DNA of 64,000 bases from assembly GCA_032871835.1 (NCBI GenBank), contig CM065296.1:3048001-3112000 (forward strand). Reading direction: 5' to 3'. This DNA is from Dipteronia dyeriana. Its lineage: Eukaryota; Streptophyta; Magnoliopsida; Sapindales; Sapindaceae. The notes below the pieces were generated by a model. That model searched no databases and was not told the origin of the DNA. It saw only the letters and a list, made by a program, of their open reading frames with translations. Of the stretch, positions 1-11,341 are shown one piece after another; within the stretch, counting starts at the first letter, position 1; the number at the start of each line of letters is the position of its first letter. The translations under genes were made by a program, and so were the position numbers.

Positions 1-25
1 GTTCTCCTGCATCTGTCAGCAGCAT

Positions 26-1840
26 TTAGTACAAGTATTTTCTATTTGGTATAGGAGTTTGAGTTGATCTTCTTAATATATTCTGGACCTGTGTTATTGG
101 AACATCTCTAGGTGGGATTGATTCTTGTACCTGGGGCTGCACACCTTGCTCTTTATCATTCTGTTTGATGTGTTCCATGATCTCTCTATCTTGTACATCA
201 TTTGGTCTAAAAAACTCTGGCTCTTCCGGCTCAGACATCTGTGTGTTCCCGTCTTTGTAAATGACCCTTTCGTTGAAGACAACGTCTCTACTTCTGATCA
301 TCTTACGATTTTGGTCATCCCACAGCTTGTAACCAAAGTCATCCTCTTCATAGCCCACCAAAGTACACTTTTCTGACTTAGCGTCTAGCTTATTCCGCGT
401 ATGATCACCTACATGTACATAAGAGACACACCCAAACACTTTAAGATGAAAAAGTTTTACCTCTTTCCCAATCCAGACCTCTTCTGGTATAACGGGGTCC
501 AAAGGCTTTGATGGTCCTCTGTTGATCAAATATGCTGCTGTATTGACTGCTTTTGCCCATAACTGTTTTGGCAACCCTGAGTGTAGCCTCATGCTTCTGG
601 CTCTCTCAGTCAATGTTCTGTTCATCCGTTCTGCTATACCATTCTGCTGTGGGGTTCCAGAAACTGTTCTACTGAGCTTTATCCCATTTTGTTAGCAAAA
701 CCTCTTGAACTCATTGTCTTCATACTCTCCACCATTGTCTGAATGCAGCTTTTTGATCTTTAAACCTGTCTCATTCTCAACCTTGGCTTTCCATCTCTTG
801 AAAGCATCAAATACCTCAGACTTGTATTTTAGGAAGTAAACCCATACCTTTCTGGAATGGTCGTCGATGAAAGTGACAAAGTACAGTTTACCTCCGGTTG
901 ATGAGATTGAAGCTGGACCCCAAACATCGGTGTGCACTAGTTCCAGCTTCTCTTTTACAGGTGTTCTTCCGGTCCTTTTGAAGCTCACTCGCTTATGTTT
1001 TCCTAGAATGCAACTCTCATAGAAATCAACCTCAACGGATTTTAAATCTGGCAACTTACCTTTGAATGCAGACACTTCAACCCTTGAGAACTTATGTGCC
1101 CAAATCTCTGATGCCATAAGTTCGGAACGTCTTTGCTTTTCGCCATAGCGACTGAACCACACCCATCCGTGGTTGTGTAAAGGGACCCATTCTTACTTCC
1201 TCGGGCAATTGTCATTACACATTTGGAGATCTTCCACTTGTCACCTGTGAAAGTCGTCACAAAACCATCTGACGCCAGTTGCACAATGGAGATCAAATTC
1301 TTCCTTAAGTCCGGTATATGCCTCACATTGTCGAGCTTCCAAACTGACCCTTGCAGTTGAATCTTCACATCTTCTTTCCCGGTAATGTCGCATGCTTGAT
1401 TGTCACCAAAATACACTTTACCCATATTTCCGGAGACGTAGTTCTCGAGCAATTCCCTGTGAGGTGTGGCATGGAATGACGCTCCCGAATCCAAGACCCA
1501 GGACTCTGTCTTGCTTTCCAATGACCAGATAAAGCAGTCATTTGACTTCTCCGATACACAATTCGCACTATTCTTGCCCTTATCTTTCTTCTCAGATCTA
1601 CACTCATACGAGAGATGACCTTTCTTACCACAATTCCAGCATTCAACATCCCTTTTGCTTCGTTGCTGGTTCCCGAATAGTTACCTGATTTCTTGATTTG
1701 GACTTACCTCTAGACTTTGATCTTCCCCGTTGACTTGTGATTCGATTTCTGCCTCTGCCTTCTCTACCTTCCAAACTCAATGCTGAAGATGTAGATGCCC
1801 CTGGTCCCTCTTAACGCATCCTGATCTTTTCTGTCATGAT
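26..1840 (-). pseudogene. Copia-1 gag end, protease and integrase remnant
   Basis: Read on the minus strand, this stretch holds the zinc-knuckle end of gag, an aspartic protease core (LDSGASFHATP near 1490) and the integrase. The integrase shows the H-H-C-C zinc region (LWHQRFGH), the HTDVWGP motif with the first catalytic Asp, the LHSDNGGEYE motif with the second Asp, and an AERMNRTL segment with the catalytic Glu. Several frameshifts break the frame (for example around 1150 and 1520), and a TAA near 695 interrupts integrase. The order protease-integrase before reverse transcriptase is diagnostic of Ty1/copia. It matches 44579-46032 of Copia-2 almost base for base in many stretches. It is non-functional. 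Confidence 0.85.
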
Positions 1841-2124
1841 TATGTTTATAACCTGCTGAAGATTCAACTTTTCTTTCCCGAACGAGTTGGCAATCAACTG
1901 GCATGTCGTCTTCTAACTTTCTGGCATTTGGGTGAGTAGAAACGTCGCCATAAACTCCTCATCAAACCTCATAGATAAAGAACATAACCCGTCCTTTACT
2001 TCATTGAACTGATTCAGAAAATCTTTAAAGTTCTGATCCTCCGCCATCTTTAAGGTTGATAACTTCTTGACAAGATGGAATTTCCTTACCGCAGAAGGCT
2101 GTTCGTATAGGTATGATAGGGTAT
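1841..2124 (-). pseudogene. Copia-1 gag middle part, left of nested insertion
   Basis: This minus-strand gag segment is equivalent to 46200-46520 of Copia-2. It includes the QNFKDFLNQF-type region of the Ty1/copia gag (UBN2) domain. It ends abruptly at 2124 in a GGTAT that is repeated at 10994, where gag resumes. The break is therefore an insertion, not a deletion. Confidence 0.8.
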
Positions 2125-2589
2125 TTAAAATACAAACACGGTTAAATGCTCAAAGCTAACCTAGAGGGGGAAGGAGGGGTGAATAGGTTAGACACCTTTT
2201 TCGACTCCCCTAGAAACAAACAAAAGTTTATCCCTCTAGATTGTTTGTATCACAATATATATATTAATTGAAGACAATTAATCAATATATAAACACAAGT
2301 AAACTGTTATACAAACAAGTAATTGTAACACATACACAATCTATATTATAGAAAGGAAGTCAACATACATAGAGAATTATATCCACAATACAAATATTTG
2401 AGAGATAGAGATAGAGAAAAGTTGACACAAGATATAACGTGGTAAACCTCCGAAGAGGAAACATCCACGGGCTAACAGCCACCGGTAAACAAAATCCACT
2501 AGTAGATAAGACAAGTAAAATCTCTCAAGTGATCTCTTCACCTATAAACTACCCTCACATCCTACTCTAGAATTTGTCGCCCTATGCTC

Positions 2590-2890
2590 AACAATCTGAG
2601 GTTTCACACCTCTTGTCAAGACTTCCACGCTCATCTTATCCGGATCCTCACGACCCAAGGCAAGACTTCTTGCTCAAATAAGTCCTCACGACTCTAGTTA
2701 AGACTTCCTCGCTCACCTATCCGAGTTCTCCCAACTCTAGGCAAGACTTCTTGCTCGACTATCCGGATCCTTACGACCCTAGCCAAGACTTCCTTGCTTG
2801 ACAATCCAAGGCCTCACGCCTCATGCCAAGAATTCTTGCTCAACACCATAGGTCTCACACCTATTGTCAAGACTTCCTTCTCACAAGGCA
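2590..2890. repeat. Degenerate tandem repeat inside the LTR
   Basis: About six imperfect units of roughly 45-60 bp are built on the words CAAGACTTC, GCTC, ATCCGGATCC and CTCACGAC. They are absent from the 5' LTR because of its internal deletion. Confidence 0.7.
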
Positions 2891-3860
2891 TCTAGGTGAT
2901 CATGAATGCAAAACGCAAATAAGCACGTAACATAGAATGCTATGATCAACACATCCTATGGAAAATACTAGACATGAGCATGAATGCACAAATCACATAT
3001 AGTCTAGTTAATCATGCATGTATAAAAAATCTAGATCATGTAAGATATGTTCAATAACAATCACAACCTAGATACATGCATAGATCTAAACTTAAATCAC
3101 AAGATCAAGTTTAAATCACATAAATCTAAAACATGCTAAAATCATATGACAAAGTCAATAAGATTTAAGCTAAAGTTATAGAGCATATTCCTAATCATAG
3201 ATTCAACAAAACACATGAATAGCTCAAACGAACATAAGCACATGTATTATGTGAGAATTTCGATCAAGAGAGCCTAATACATGTGAAGAACTATTTTTCA
3301 TAAAATCAATCAATCAAAGATCATAAAATAGTCCTAGAATCAAAGCTAGCACAATACAATCTCAAACATGTGATAACATAGGCAAAATCAAAACCTAACT
3401 CAACATGTATGATTTCAATTGAAATTCATCTAGCTTTGAAAGTATTCAAAACACAAATCAAAACACTCACAATATACAAATATATGTAGAAGAAGAAAAC
3501 CCAAGGCAATTGACCAAGTTTTAAAAGAAAGCTTTGAGAGAATATCAATACCTTAGTTGATTTAGGTGCAGTCCCGTTTTTGTATGATTAGACACCAAAA
3601 ATAGCAGCAAAACTAACTCAAACCTTCAGAGAAAAGATGAAGAATGAATAAATGAACACTCTCAACTTCGAATCACTCAAATCAAAGTTCAAATAAAGAA
3701 GTTATGATGTTTGGAAAGTGAGAAAATTTAGAGAGAAAATTTATGTACACTTGTTTTAAATTTCTTCTTAGAATGAAATGCGAGAGGGAAAGAGATTATA
3801 AAGAAGAGGGATAAGAATGAAGCATGAAATGACCATTTTGCCCTTAAGTGCCCAACCATG

Positions 3861-3937
3861 CTTGCTGCCCGAGATGGCGCGTGGGCATTTCGGGGCAGCA
3901 AGCATTCTGTCCCGAGATGGTCATGCGCCATCTCGGG
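3861..3937. other. Two adjacent GC-rich inverted repeats in the LTR
   Basis: At 3861-3902 the arms CTTGCTGCC and GGCAGCAAG face each other around an internal GAGATGGCGCGTGGGCATTT. At 3911-3937 the arms CCCGAGATGG and CCATCTCGGG enclose a 7-base loop. Both share the CCCGAGATGG core. They could form hairpins in the transcript. The function is unknown. Confidence 0.6.
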
Positions 3938-4653
3938 AAAGAGTGCTTGGATGCACTTATTTTCCTCTCGCGCTCCCTCCGCGTTCTTCGACCCTTCTCC
4001 GGCCTCCGAACTCGGAATTTGAATCCGTTTACGGATTACGAACCGTAACTCTCACACGGACATGGAAATCTAAGATACTCAACCCAGAAAATAATAATTC
4101 GACTCAATATACAAAGACGAAGATAATGTATGCAACATGAGTTGAAAGTGTAGTATCTTTTGACTTAGAACTTGAAATCAATAGTATGAGTAACCGAAAT
4201 GACCGGAACTCAATCAAGAATGATTTAAGACTAAATTCAAGTTCAATATCCATTTTATACAAACATATACATGCACAAACAAAATTCACACTAGAATGTA
4301 AACTACATAGAGATAGTTTCCAATCATGCATATTCCAAAACATGTTATTTCCATACTAATGCATGAGTATTCATCTTCATGTGTGTGAATGTGTTATACA
4401 TGGTGCACAACGATGCAGGGACACATGAATGAATTGTATGTGTGTGCCTATGTCTTGTAAGAGAAAGATAAGGTCTTAGTATACCTTTGTAGAATCAAAT
4501 TGCATCCTTTCTCTTTGAAGACTTAGAACTTGCTTTGACTTGTTGTTCATTCTTCTTTGAAGCTTGAATCATCATGAACCTAAACAACTAAGTCATTACA
4601 AGTAAACGTCATTTTGATATGGAATTAATGCCAACACAAACTAAAACCTAACA

Positions 4654-5289
4654 ATCTCCCCCTTTGGCAAATTCCATGTCAAAATACCTATACATTTACT
4701 ACAAATATAAAAATGAAGACAGGTCACAAAGTCACTCCCTCACATTACAATGAGTAAGATTCCTATAACTAATCTTCACCAACTCTTGAACTTCATCTTG
4801 ATCTTCTCTTGAAGCAACCTACAAATCATCTCAAAGCACAATGCATATACAAGAGAAAGACAACAAATGGCAACATATAATATGAATAAGAATATACAAT
4901 TAAGTCCACAAATACATGTATCTCCCCCTCAATACATGCCAAATACAAGAATTCCTAACCAAATCTTAAGACGAATTATTACAAACCATTGAAAGTTCAA
5001 AAGTTCACAAAAACAACATAAAAATGAAACTAAGTAACTAGCAACTCTTAACAACTCTTTCTCCCCCTTTTTGACATGAAATGATGCCAAAAGGTAAGAA
5101 ACATGCCACGAGACTCAAATACTGGCTATTAGATCCACCAAAGAAAGATGTGTGTGTAGTTGACCTAACATAATACTTGAGAGGTGGTCTTGAACTTGAT
5201 GCAATACACTCCTCAAACTCTTTTATTCTAGCATCACGCTTATCAACTATAGCACTAAGCTCATCAGCCTTCTTCTTCAAATGTAAAAC
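4654..5289 (-). other. 3' internal region with polypurine tract and short coiled-coil ORF
   Basis: The polypurine tract abuts the LTR at about 4655-4667. A short minus-strand open frame (5280-5038) starts with a charged heptad-like segment (KKKADELSAIVDKRDARIKEFEE). It is probably the coiled-coil tail of the ORF to its right, separated from it by a stop. Otherwise this stretch is AT-rich and non-coding. Confidence 0.5.
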
Positions 5290-6146
5290 TCAATCCGGAA
5301 GAATGTTTATGCTAGTCTCTTGACAATCAACTTGTGAACTACTAAATAGTCCAAAAGTATCACATGTCTTACCCTTATCCTTATATGACATGAATGACAC
5401 ATGTTTAGCACTATATTTTTCCAAGGGTTGTACCAACATATCATCTCCACTACTTTTAACACCACGAGCTAAACACAAAGAAGTTATAAACCCCGGTAAT
5501 GCAAGCTTCTTATCTCCTCTAGTTGAGAAAGCCGCATTGTCTAAGTAAAACATAAGCAAATCCCCTAGGTTTATAGGTTGATTAGTCACCAAGGCATATA
5601 CTATTTTGATCTTGTCTTTATTCAACTCGGTTGAATTCGAAGATCCAATAATATTTGTGCAAATAAAAAGATGCCAAAATGCACTTGCCTTAGTTAACTC
5701 ATGTTGACTAATATATGTTTTACCTTTCCACTCAAAGGAAGCACTGTCACATAGAGTTCTACCCAGGATATTAAGATTTTCAATGATATCAACATCTAGA
5801 AAGTTTGAATCAATATCACTAGATAGCCCAAGAAACTTGTTAATGTTTACCGGGCATCCAATAAGGTGGCATTCTCTCTATATTAATGATAAAATTCTCT
5901 AACAATAGTGTCATTCACTATTCCTAGCATGCTCACCCAAGATTCCCAATTCCTATCCTTAATGCATTTAAGAACATAAGAATCTTTATATTTACCTAAG
6001 TCAATGTCTCTCTCTTGAAATATCTTATTAGTTGCAAAGATCCCTAAATTCTTTGACCTTGAAGCTTTGGATCCCTTTGAGGTAGACTTGGCTTTCACAA
6101 TGGGATTCGATTGATTTTCACTTCCGTTAACCTTAGTTCTTCCCAT
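5290..6146 (-). pseudogene. ORF with plant transposon-protein domain carried by the SIRE-like element
   Basis: The minus-strand frame begins MGRTKVNGSENQ at 6146. It runs through IFQERDIDLGKY and VREFYH, breaks near 5880, and resumes with LTKASAFWHLFI, SSNSTELNKDKI, YALVTNQPINLG and a C-terminal region ending at 5290. The REFY / TELN...YAL...PINLG pattern is that of the plant-specific 'putative plant transposon protein' family (Transposase_32-like in Pfam). That family is common in plant repeats, and its biochemical role is not established. It occupies the place where an autonomous SIRE element would carry pol and an env-like ORF. At least one frame break near 5880 suggests it is no longer intact. 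The family assignment comes from pattern memory, not a search. Confidence 0.6.
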
Positions 6147-7834
6147 TTATTCTTATGAAATAAGATGCTATATACATACAACAAAAGTGAGTGAAAGACA
6201 AAACAAGCATATTAGTCACAAATATATAAACACAAAGACATATGACTTAAGAATGAATCATCATGCAAGACAAAGATAGTGAGTAATATCTTACAAGTAT
6301 CATTAAGTCAAAATATGCCAACATGTAACAAAATGAAGCATGTGAACATATCATAAAAGAGAACAATGTCTAGCATACAACGCTCCCTCTTGATAAATGC
6401 TATAACTAAAATCAATGATAGCATAAAGTTCACAAAGATATTCACACAATCACACATTTAAGCAATTTGAAGAAATATCAACAAAATAAGTTTCATATGC
6501 TAAGAGAGATACACAAAGATTTTTCAAGTTCTCTCATAATTCTTCAACAATTGCTAAGATATCATCATACTCATAAACAAAGTGTGTGTGAGAGAGATAT
6601 GCTTCAAATATATATCAAGAAGTAGTTTGAAAATCAACATGTAAATAATTTCCAACAACTATTCATCTTAAGCTTTTTCCATAAAAAGTCAAACCGATTA
6701 TCATCCAGAATTTTTGCTATTAAGAGAATAGATTTCAACATATGAGCATGTGTGTGCATGTGGCTCGTCATCCCATTTCTGTTTTTCAACCCGAGTTCAT
6801 TTGGTTTTCAACTAAACTCTTTTTTAAGCCTTCCCCCTTTTCTTTTTAGGCTTTGAATCAAAGGTTTTTTTTTTATGATTTCATTTCAACACTTCTTTGA
6901 TTTTTCCATTTTTTTTTTTACATAAACAAACTTCACTTCATGACGGCTTTCACTCATCACAATGGTGTAGCTCTTTCCAACATTGGGTAGCTTTCACAAC
7001 CAATGTGTGTAGCCCTTTTCATGAAGGTGCTCATTGAGTTCTATGTAATTGCCGAAGCAAAATGGATACTAACCATAGGTCATTTTAAATGTACTTAAGC
7101 ACAAAAACATCAAGGTGTATCCAATGTTCATATATTAGTAAACTCAACCTACTAGCAAAACATACAAGAGAAGCAAGGTGCAATTTTTAGAAAACCAAGA
7201 TTTTATGGCTCATAAACACATGATCTAAGAGCAATAAGTAGAGACTTATTCAAGATCATTACTTCTCTAATGAATAGCTTTCAAAGAATATGAAGCTCAT
7301 ATTTTTCAAAAGTAATGCCACTCAATATACTATACACAAACAATCATCAAAGTTAATATCAATGTGAACAATATCACTATTAGATCCTAAATAACAAATG
7401 TCAATGAGAACCATATGTATGCTATACAAAATTCTCTAATATGACATGCTATGAGATGCATGTCAAAAATTGAGTCAAAAGATGAATATCTAAGAGAATA
7501 TGCATTAGAGTATAGAGATACCTTTTTGCACATTATATTCACCAAATATCATACTTCCGCCCTTTTAATGAACACTCTTGCCTTGAATGTCCTCATGACA
7601 TTAAGTTGACGATGTTTCACAACAAGAGTATAAAAAACATAATATCTCAACTCAATCAACACATATAACAAAAGAACTTCTCTAAAGTTAATTAACAAAT
7701 TTTGACCATCATAACAATCATGATGTGAGATAACGAAGTTCATATCAATACATGGAGTATTCAAAGCTAGTAAGCAAGAATTCTCAACACAATTGATATG
7801 TAGCCTCAAAGCTATCTCACATGTGCTTCTTATT
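6147..7834. other. Non-coding spacer of the SIRE-like element
   Basis: This is 1.7 kb of AT-rich DNA with pyrimidine and poly-T tracts (6865-6920) and no credible ORF. It is where pol would be expected. It appears to be filler retained between gag and the 3' ORF. Confidence 0.6.
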
Positions 7835-9868
7835 TTAGTGATAAGAGCACTCACCCTTGAACCACTTGTTCTTGGGTGTACCTACACAAACATTTTCAAT
7901 ATCATCCTTGACAACAATGTTAAATCTAGAGTAAAGTCTTTCAATGACTTGATTAACAAGAATATCATTAACACACTCTTCCTTAACATTATCAACACAA
8001 GCTTTGTCAAGTTGAACAAGATTAGAATTCTTTCTACTCCACAACTTCTTCTCATGCTTAGCAACATTATCAGGTTTCTCAACTTTCAAGACCTTAGCAT
8101 GTTCAAGTTGAAGTTTAATCTCCTTATCCCTAGATTCATTTCCTAATTTGCATTTTTCAATATATTTATAACACCTAGGCTTAATGTGACCTATTGTGTT
8201 GCAATAATGACAAATTGGGATAAAAGATGAGATTGTACCTTTTGGAGTTGAACTAGCTTCACTAGGAGTTTGCAAAGATACCTTGTTCACCAACTTCTTC
8301 TTAGCTTTTGATATTCTCTTATTGTGTGGTTTCTTATCAATCACGACTTCATCAAAGTGTGTAGGAAGTGATGCTTCCAAGAGCTTCTCTTCAACTACCA
8401 AGTCGTCTTCACCACTATGAGAGTTAACAAGATTCCTAACACTAGACACACTAACCGAATCATTTACTAAATCCTTAATAGCCTCCTTAGCCGTGTCTAT
8501 CTCTTCCATCAATTCTTATTCTCTCTTCTTCTAAGAAGATATCACATTATCCTTCTCAAGGTTTATCTTTTCAATTTCTCTAAACTTCTTCACAATATCA
8601 CCTTTTTCACCAAGAAGTTTGCGAGTAACAACCACAAACTCATCTAGTTGCTTCTTGATCAAATCATCCTTCTCAACTACTTCTCTTTGAGCATTGTCTC
8701 TAGCTTCTTCAATCTTCTCTATATTTTTCAACAACTCAAGAGCTTCCATCATGATTTGCATCAATGTTCTTGTTCAAAGATATTGTACTATCAATATCTA
8801 GTGGAGAATGAAAAGCCGCTAGAGCTACAAAGTTGCTCACCAACTCTTCATCACTTGAAGACTCACTACTAGAGCTCTCATTGTCACTAAAGTTATCATC
8901 ACTCCAAGTAGTCACCAACATTTTACCTTTCTTGTCTTTCTTAGATGGCTTCCTGGTGCACTCACTAGCAAAGTGACCAAAACCTTGACAATTATAGCAT
9001 TGAACCTCTTTCTTGTTCATGGCTTGACTATTCTTCACAATCCTTGAAGATGATGTTCTCTTGACTCCTTTTTCCTTAGAAGACTTGCCTCTAGGCTTGA
9101 CATTCTTCTTTAGAAACTTCTTGAACCTTCTAACCAAGAGTGTTCTTTCTTCATTTTCATCATCACTCTCCTCCTCAATAGCATTGAGAGCAATTCCCTT
9201 ACTCTTGATCTTTGGCTTCAAGCACATCTCATAAGTTTGGAGAGACCCAAGCAACTCATCGATGTTCATACTATCCACATCCTTGCTTTCCTCAATAGCT
9301 GTCACCTTTGATTTGAATCTCTTAGGAAGAGACCTAATGATTTTCCAATTTAAACGCTCTTTGGAGATAGGTACTCCAAGTGCTTGACATTGGTTAGCTA
9401 TGTTAAGAAGCCGAAATTGGAAGTCTTCGAACTTTTCTTCCTTACCCATACTTAAACCTTCAAATTGTGATGCCACATTTGAAGCCTCGATTTCTTCACC
9501 GCTAAGGTTCCTTCATTAGTAACTTGGAGAGTATCACAAGCTTCCTTTGCGGATTCAAGATTTTGAATGTAGGAGAATTGATGCTCATCAACTCCTCCAA
9601 AGATGGCATTCATATCACGATGGTGCCATTTAGCAACCTCAAACTCATTCGTTGTCCATTCACTCATTGGCTTGAGTATCATGGTTCCATCCTCCTGAAC
9701 CTTGGTAGAAGGACTATAACATTCTTCCACTACCATCCAAGCCCTTTCATCAATAGAGCGGATGTAGGCTTTCATCCTTAACTTCCAATACCCATAGTTA
9801 GTGCCACGAAGTAATGGTGGCCTAGTATTTGAGGCTCCTTCCGCCATTACATCATCATGTAAACCCAT
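7835..9868 (-). pseudogene. SIRE-like gag with two zinc knuckles
   Basis: The minus-strand reading starts MGLHDDVMAEGASNTRPPLL at 9868. The N-terminal gag domain (LLRGTNYGYWKLRMKAYI) is followed after a frame break by a UBN2-type region (SLPKRFKSKVTAIEE, near 9300), a lysine-rich stretch and a CCHC knuckle CYNCQGFGHFASEC near 8970. After an acidic serine-rich linker and a coiled coil (8764-8531), a second CCHC knuckle CHYCNTIGHIKPRC lies near 8190. The frame ends at 7835 in a segment (KNKWFKGECSYH) that precedes protease in SIRE/Maximus elements. Protease itself is missing. Breaks near 9470, 8740 and 8515 indicate decay. The role in family members is a virus-like-particle capsid protein. Confidence 0.75.
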
Positions 9869-9935
9869 GACTTCAAAAGCCTTGCAAAAACCGTGAATGT
9901 ATCACCCCGGACTCACACTAAATGCAATCTAGTAT

Positions 9936-9950
9936 CCTGCTCTGATACCA
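9936..9950 (-). promoter_or_regulatory. Primer binding site, initiator tRNA-Met type
   Basis: On the minus strand this reads TGGTATCAGAGCAGG, the usual 3' complement of plant initiator tRNA-Met. It lies two bases inside the 5' LTR. It fixes the element's direction and the LTR boundary. Confidence 0.85.
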
Positions 9951-9952
9951 AT

Positions 9953-9990
9953 TGAAAATACAAACATGGTTAAATGCTCAAGGCTAACCT

Positions 9991-10021
<31 letters not shown>

Positions 10022-10993
10022 GGGGGGTGAATAGGTTAGACACTTTTTTCGACTCCCCTAGAAACAAACAAAAGTTTGTCCATCTAGATTGCTTGTATCA
10101 CAATATATATATTAATTGAAGACAATTAATCAATATATAAACACAAGTAAAGTGTGATACAAACAAGTAATTGTAACACATACCCAATCTATATTATAGA
10201 AAGGAAGTCAACATACATAGAGAGGGGTGAATAGGTTAGACACCTTTTTCGACTCCTCTAGAAAGGAAGTCACACGCTTGGATGCACTTCTTTTCCTCTC
10301 ACGCTCCCTCCTCATTCTTCAACCGTTCTCCGGCCTTCGTACTCGGAATTCAAATCCGTTTATGGATTACGAACCGTAACTCTCACACGAACATAGACAT
10401 GTAAGATACTCAACTCAAAAAATAATAATTCGACACGATATACAAAGACGAAGATAATGTATGCAACATGAGTTGAAAGTGTAGTATCTTTTGACTTAGA
10501 ACTTGAAATCAATAGTATGAGTAACCGAAATGATCGTAACTCAATCAAGAATAATTTAAGACTAAATTCAAGTTCAATATCCATGTTATACAAACATATA
10601 CACACACAAACACAATTCACACTAGAATGCAAAGTACATAGAGATAGTTTTCAATCATGCATATTCCAAAACATGTTATTTCCATACCAATACATGAGCA
10701 TTCATCTTCATGTGTGTGAATGTGTTATACATGGTGCACAACGATACAGGGACACATATGAATGAATTGTATGTGCGTGTCTATGCCTTGTAAGAGAAAG
10801 ATAAGGTATTAGTATACCTTTGTAGAATCAAATTGTATTTTTTCTCTTTGAAGACTTAGAACTTGCTTTGACTTGTTGTTCATCCTTCTTTGAAGCTTGA
10901 ATCATCATGAACCTAAACAACTAAGTCATTACAAGTAAATATCATTCATCATTTTGGTATGGAATTAATGCCAACACAAACTAAAACCTAATA
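9953..10993 (-). repeat. 5' LTR of the SIRE-like element, internally deleted
   Basis: It matches both ends of the 3' LTR but lacks about 1.57 kb (equivalent of 2376-3942). A filler of about 50 bp copied from elsewhere in the same LTR replaces it (10223-10272). It contains a run of 26 G at 9994-10019 followed by 7 more G. The 3' LTR has only short G runs at this place. Confidence 0.85.
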
Positions 10994-11261
10994 GGTATCC
11001 ATTAGATATTTGGTTGTCTGTTGATCTTTTACGTTGAAGGCGGCCTGCTTCATCAAACTGAGACGAATTGCTCCCAATGCTTTCTTGTCCAGGAGTTCAA
11101 AGTCATCATCATCCATGTTATTAGGTTTCCGTTTCTTTTTCCAATCTTCATCGGTCATATCCTTTGGTCTCTCTTTTATCGGCCAATGCAAATCCTTCTG
11201 GTACATCCAAGTTCAAACCATTGAATTTCTCAATCTTGTGTGTTTCCTTCTCTGACCCCAT
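10994..11261 (-). pseudogene. Copia-1 gag, N-terminal part
   Basis: The minus strand reads MGSEKETHKIEKFNG from about 11261. After a small indel, it continues with YQKDLHWPIKERPKDMTDEDW and the acidic MDDDDFELLDKKALGAIRL segment. It ends at LMDT exactly where the nested SIRE-like element entered. The same protein in Copia-2 starts at 46813. Confidence 0.8.
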
Positions 11262-11341
11262 CTCCACGACGAAATCGATGACCTCGAGAGAACCTAGATT
11301 TGTGTGAATAATATGCCCCAACCCGGAGCTCTAATACTAAT

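Larger units (their letters stand above)
2125..4653 (-). repeat. 3' LTR of the SIRE-like element (about 2.5 kb)
   Basis: This is the full-length LTR copy. The start matches 9953 onward and the end matches up to 10993. It contains a degenerate minisatellite (2590-2890), an AT-rich middle and a pair of GC-rich hairpins (3861-3937) that the shorter 5' LTR has lost. Confidence 0.85.
2125..10993 (-). mobile_element. SIRE-like non-autonomous LTR retrotransposon nested in Copia-1
   Basis: An 8.9 kb minus-strand element is bounded by GGTAT target duplications. The 5' LTR is 9953-10993 and the 3' LTR is 2125-4653. A primer binding site for initiator tRNA-Met lies at 9936-9950. A purine tract (AAGGGGGAGAT on the minus strand, about 4655-4667) abuts the 3' LTR. 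Inside, going 5' to 3', are a SIRE/Maximus-like gag with two zinc knuckles (9868-7835), a long ORF-poor spacer, and an ORF with a plant transposon-protein domain (6146-5290). No protease, integrase or reverse transcriptase is recognisable, so it must have depended on enzymes from another element. LTR termini are TG...CA in the inner copies, and the outer ends have mutated to TA. Confidence 0.85.

Noticed and set aside
5883..6146. Possible host gene start (MGRTKVNGSENQ)
   Set aside because: It lies inside an LTR element with mapped boundaries, and its pattern is that of a repeat-associated plant protein family.
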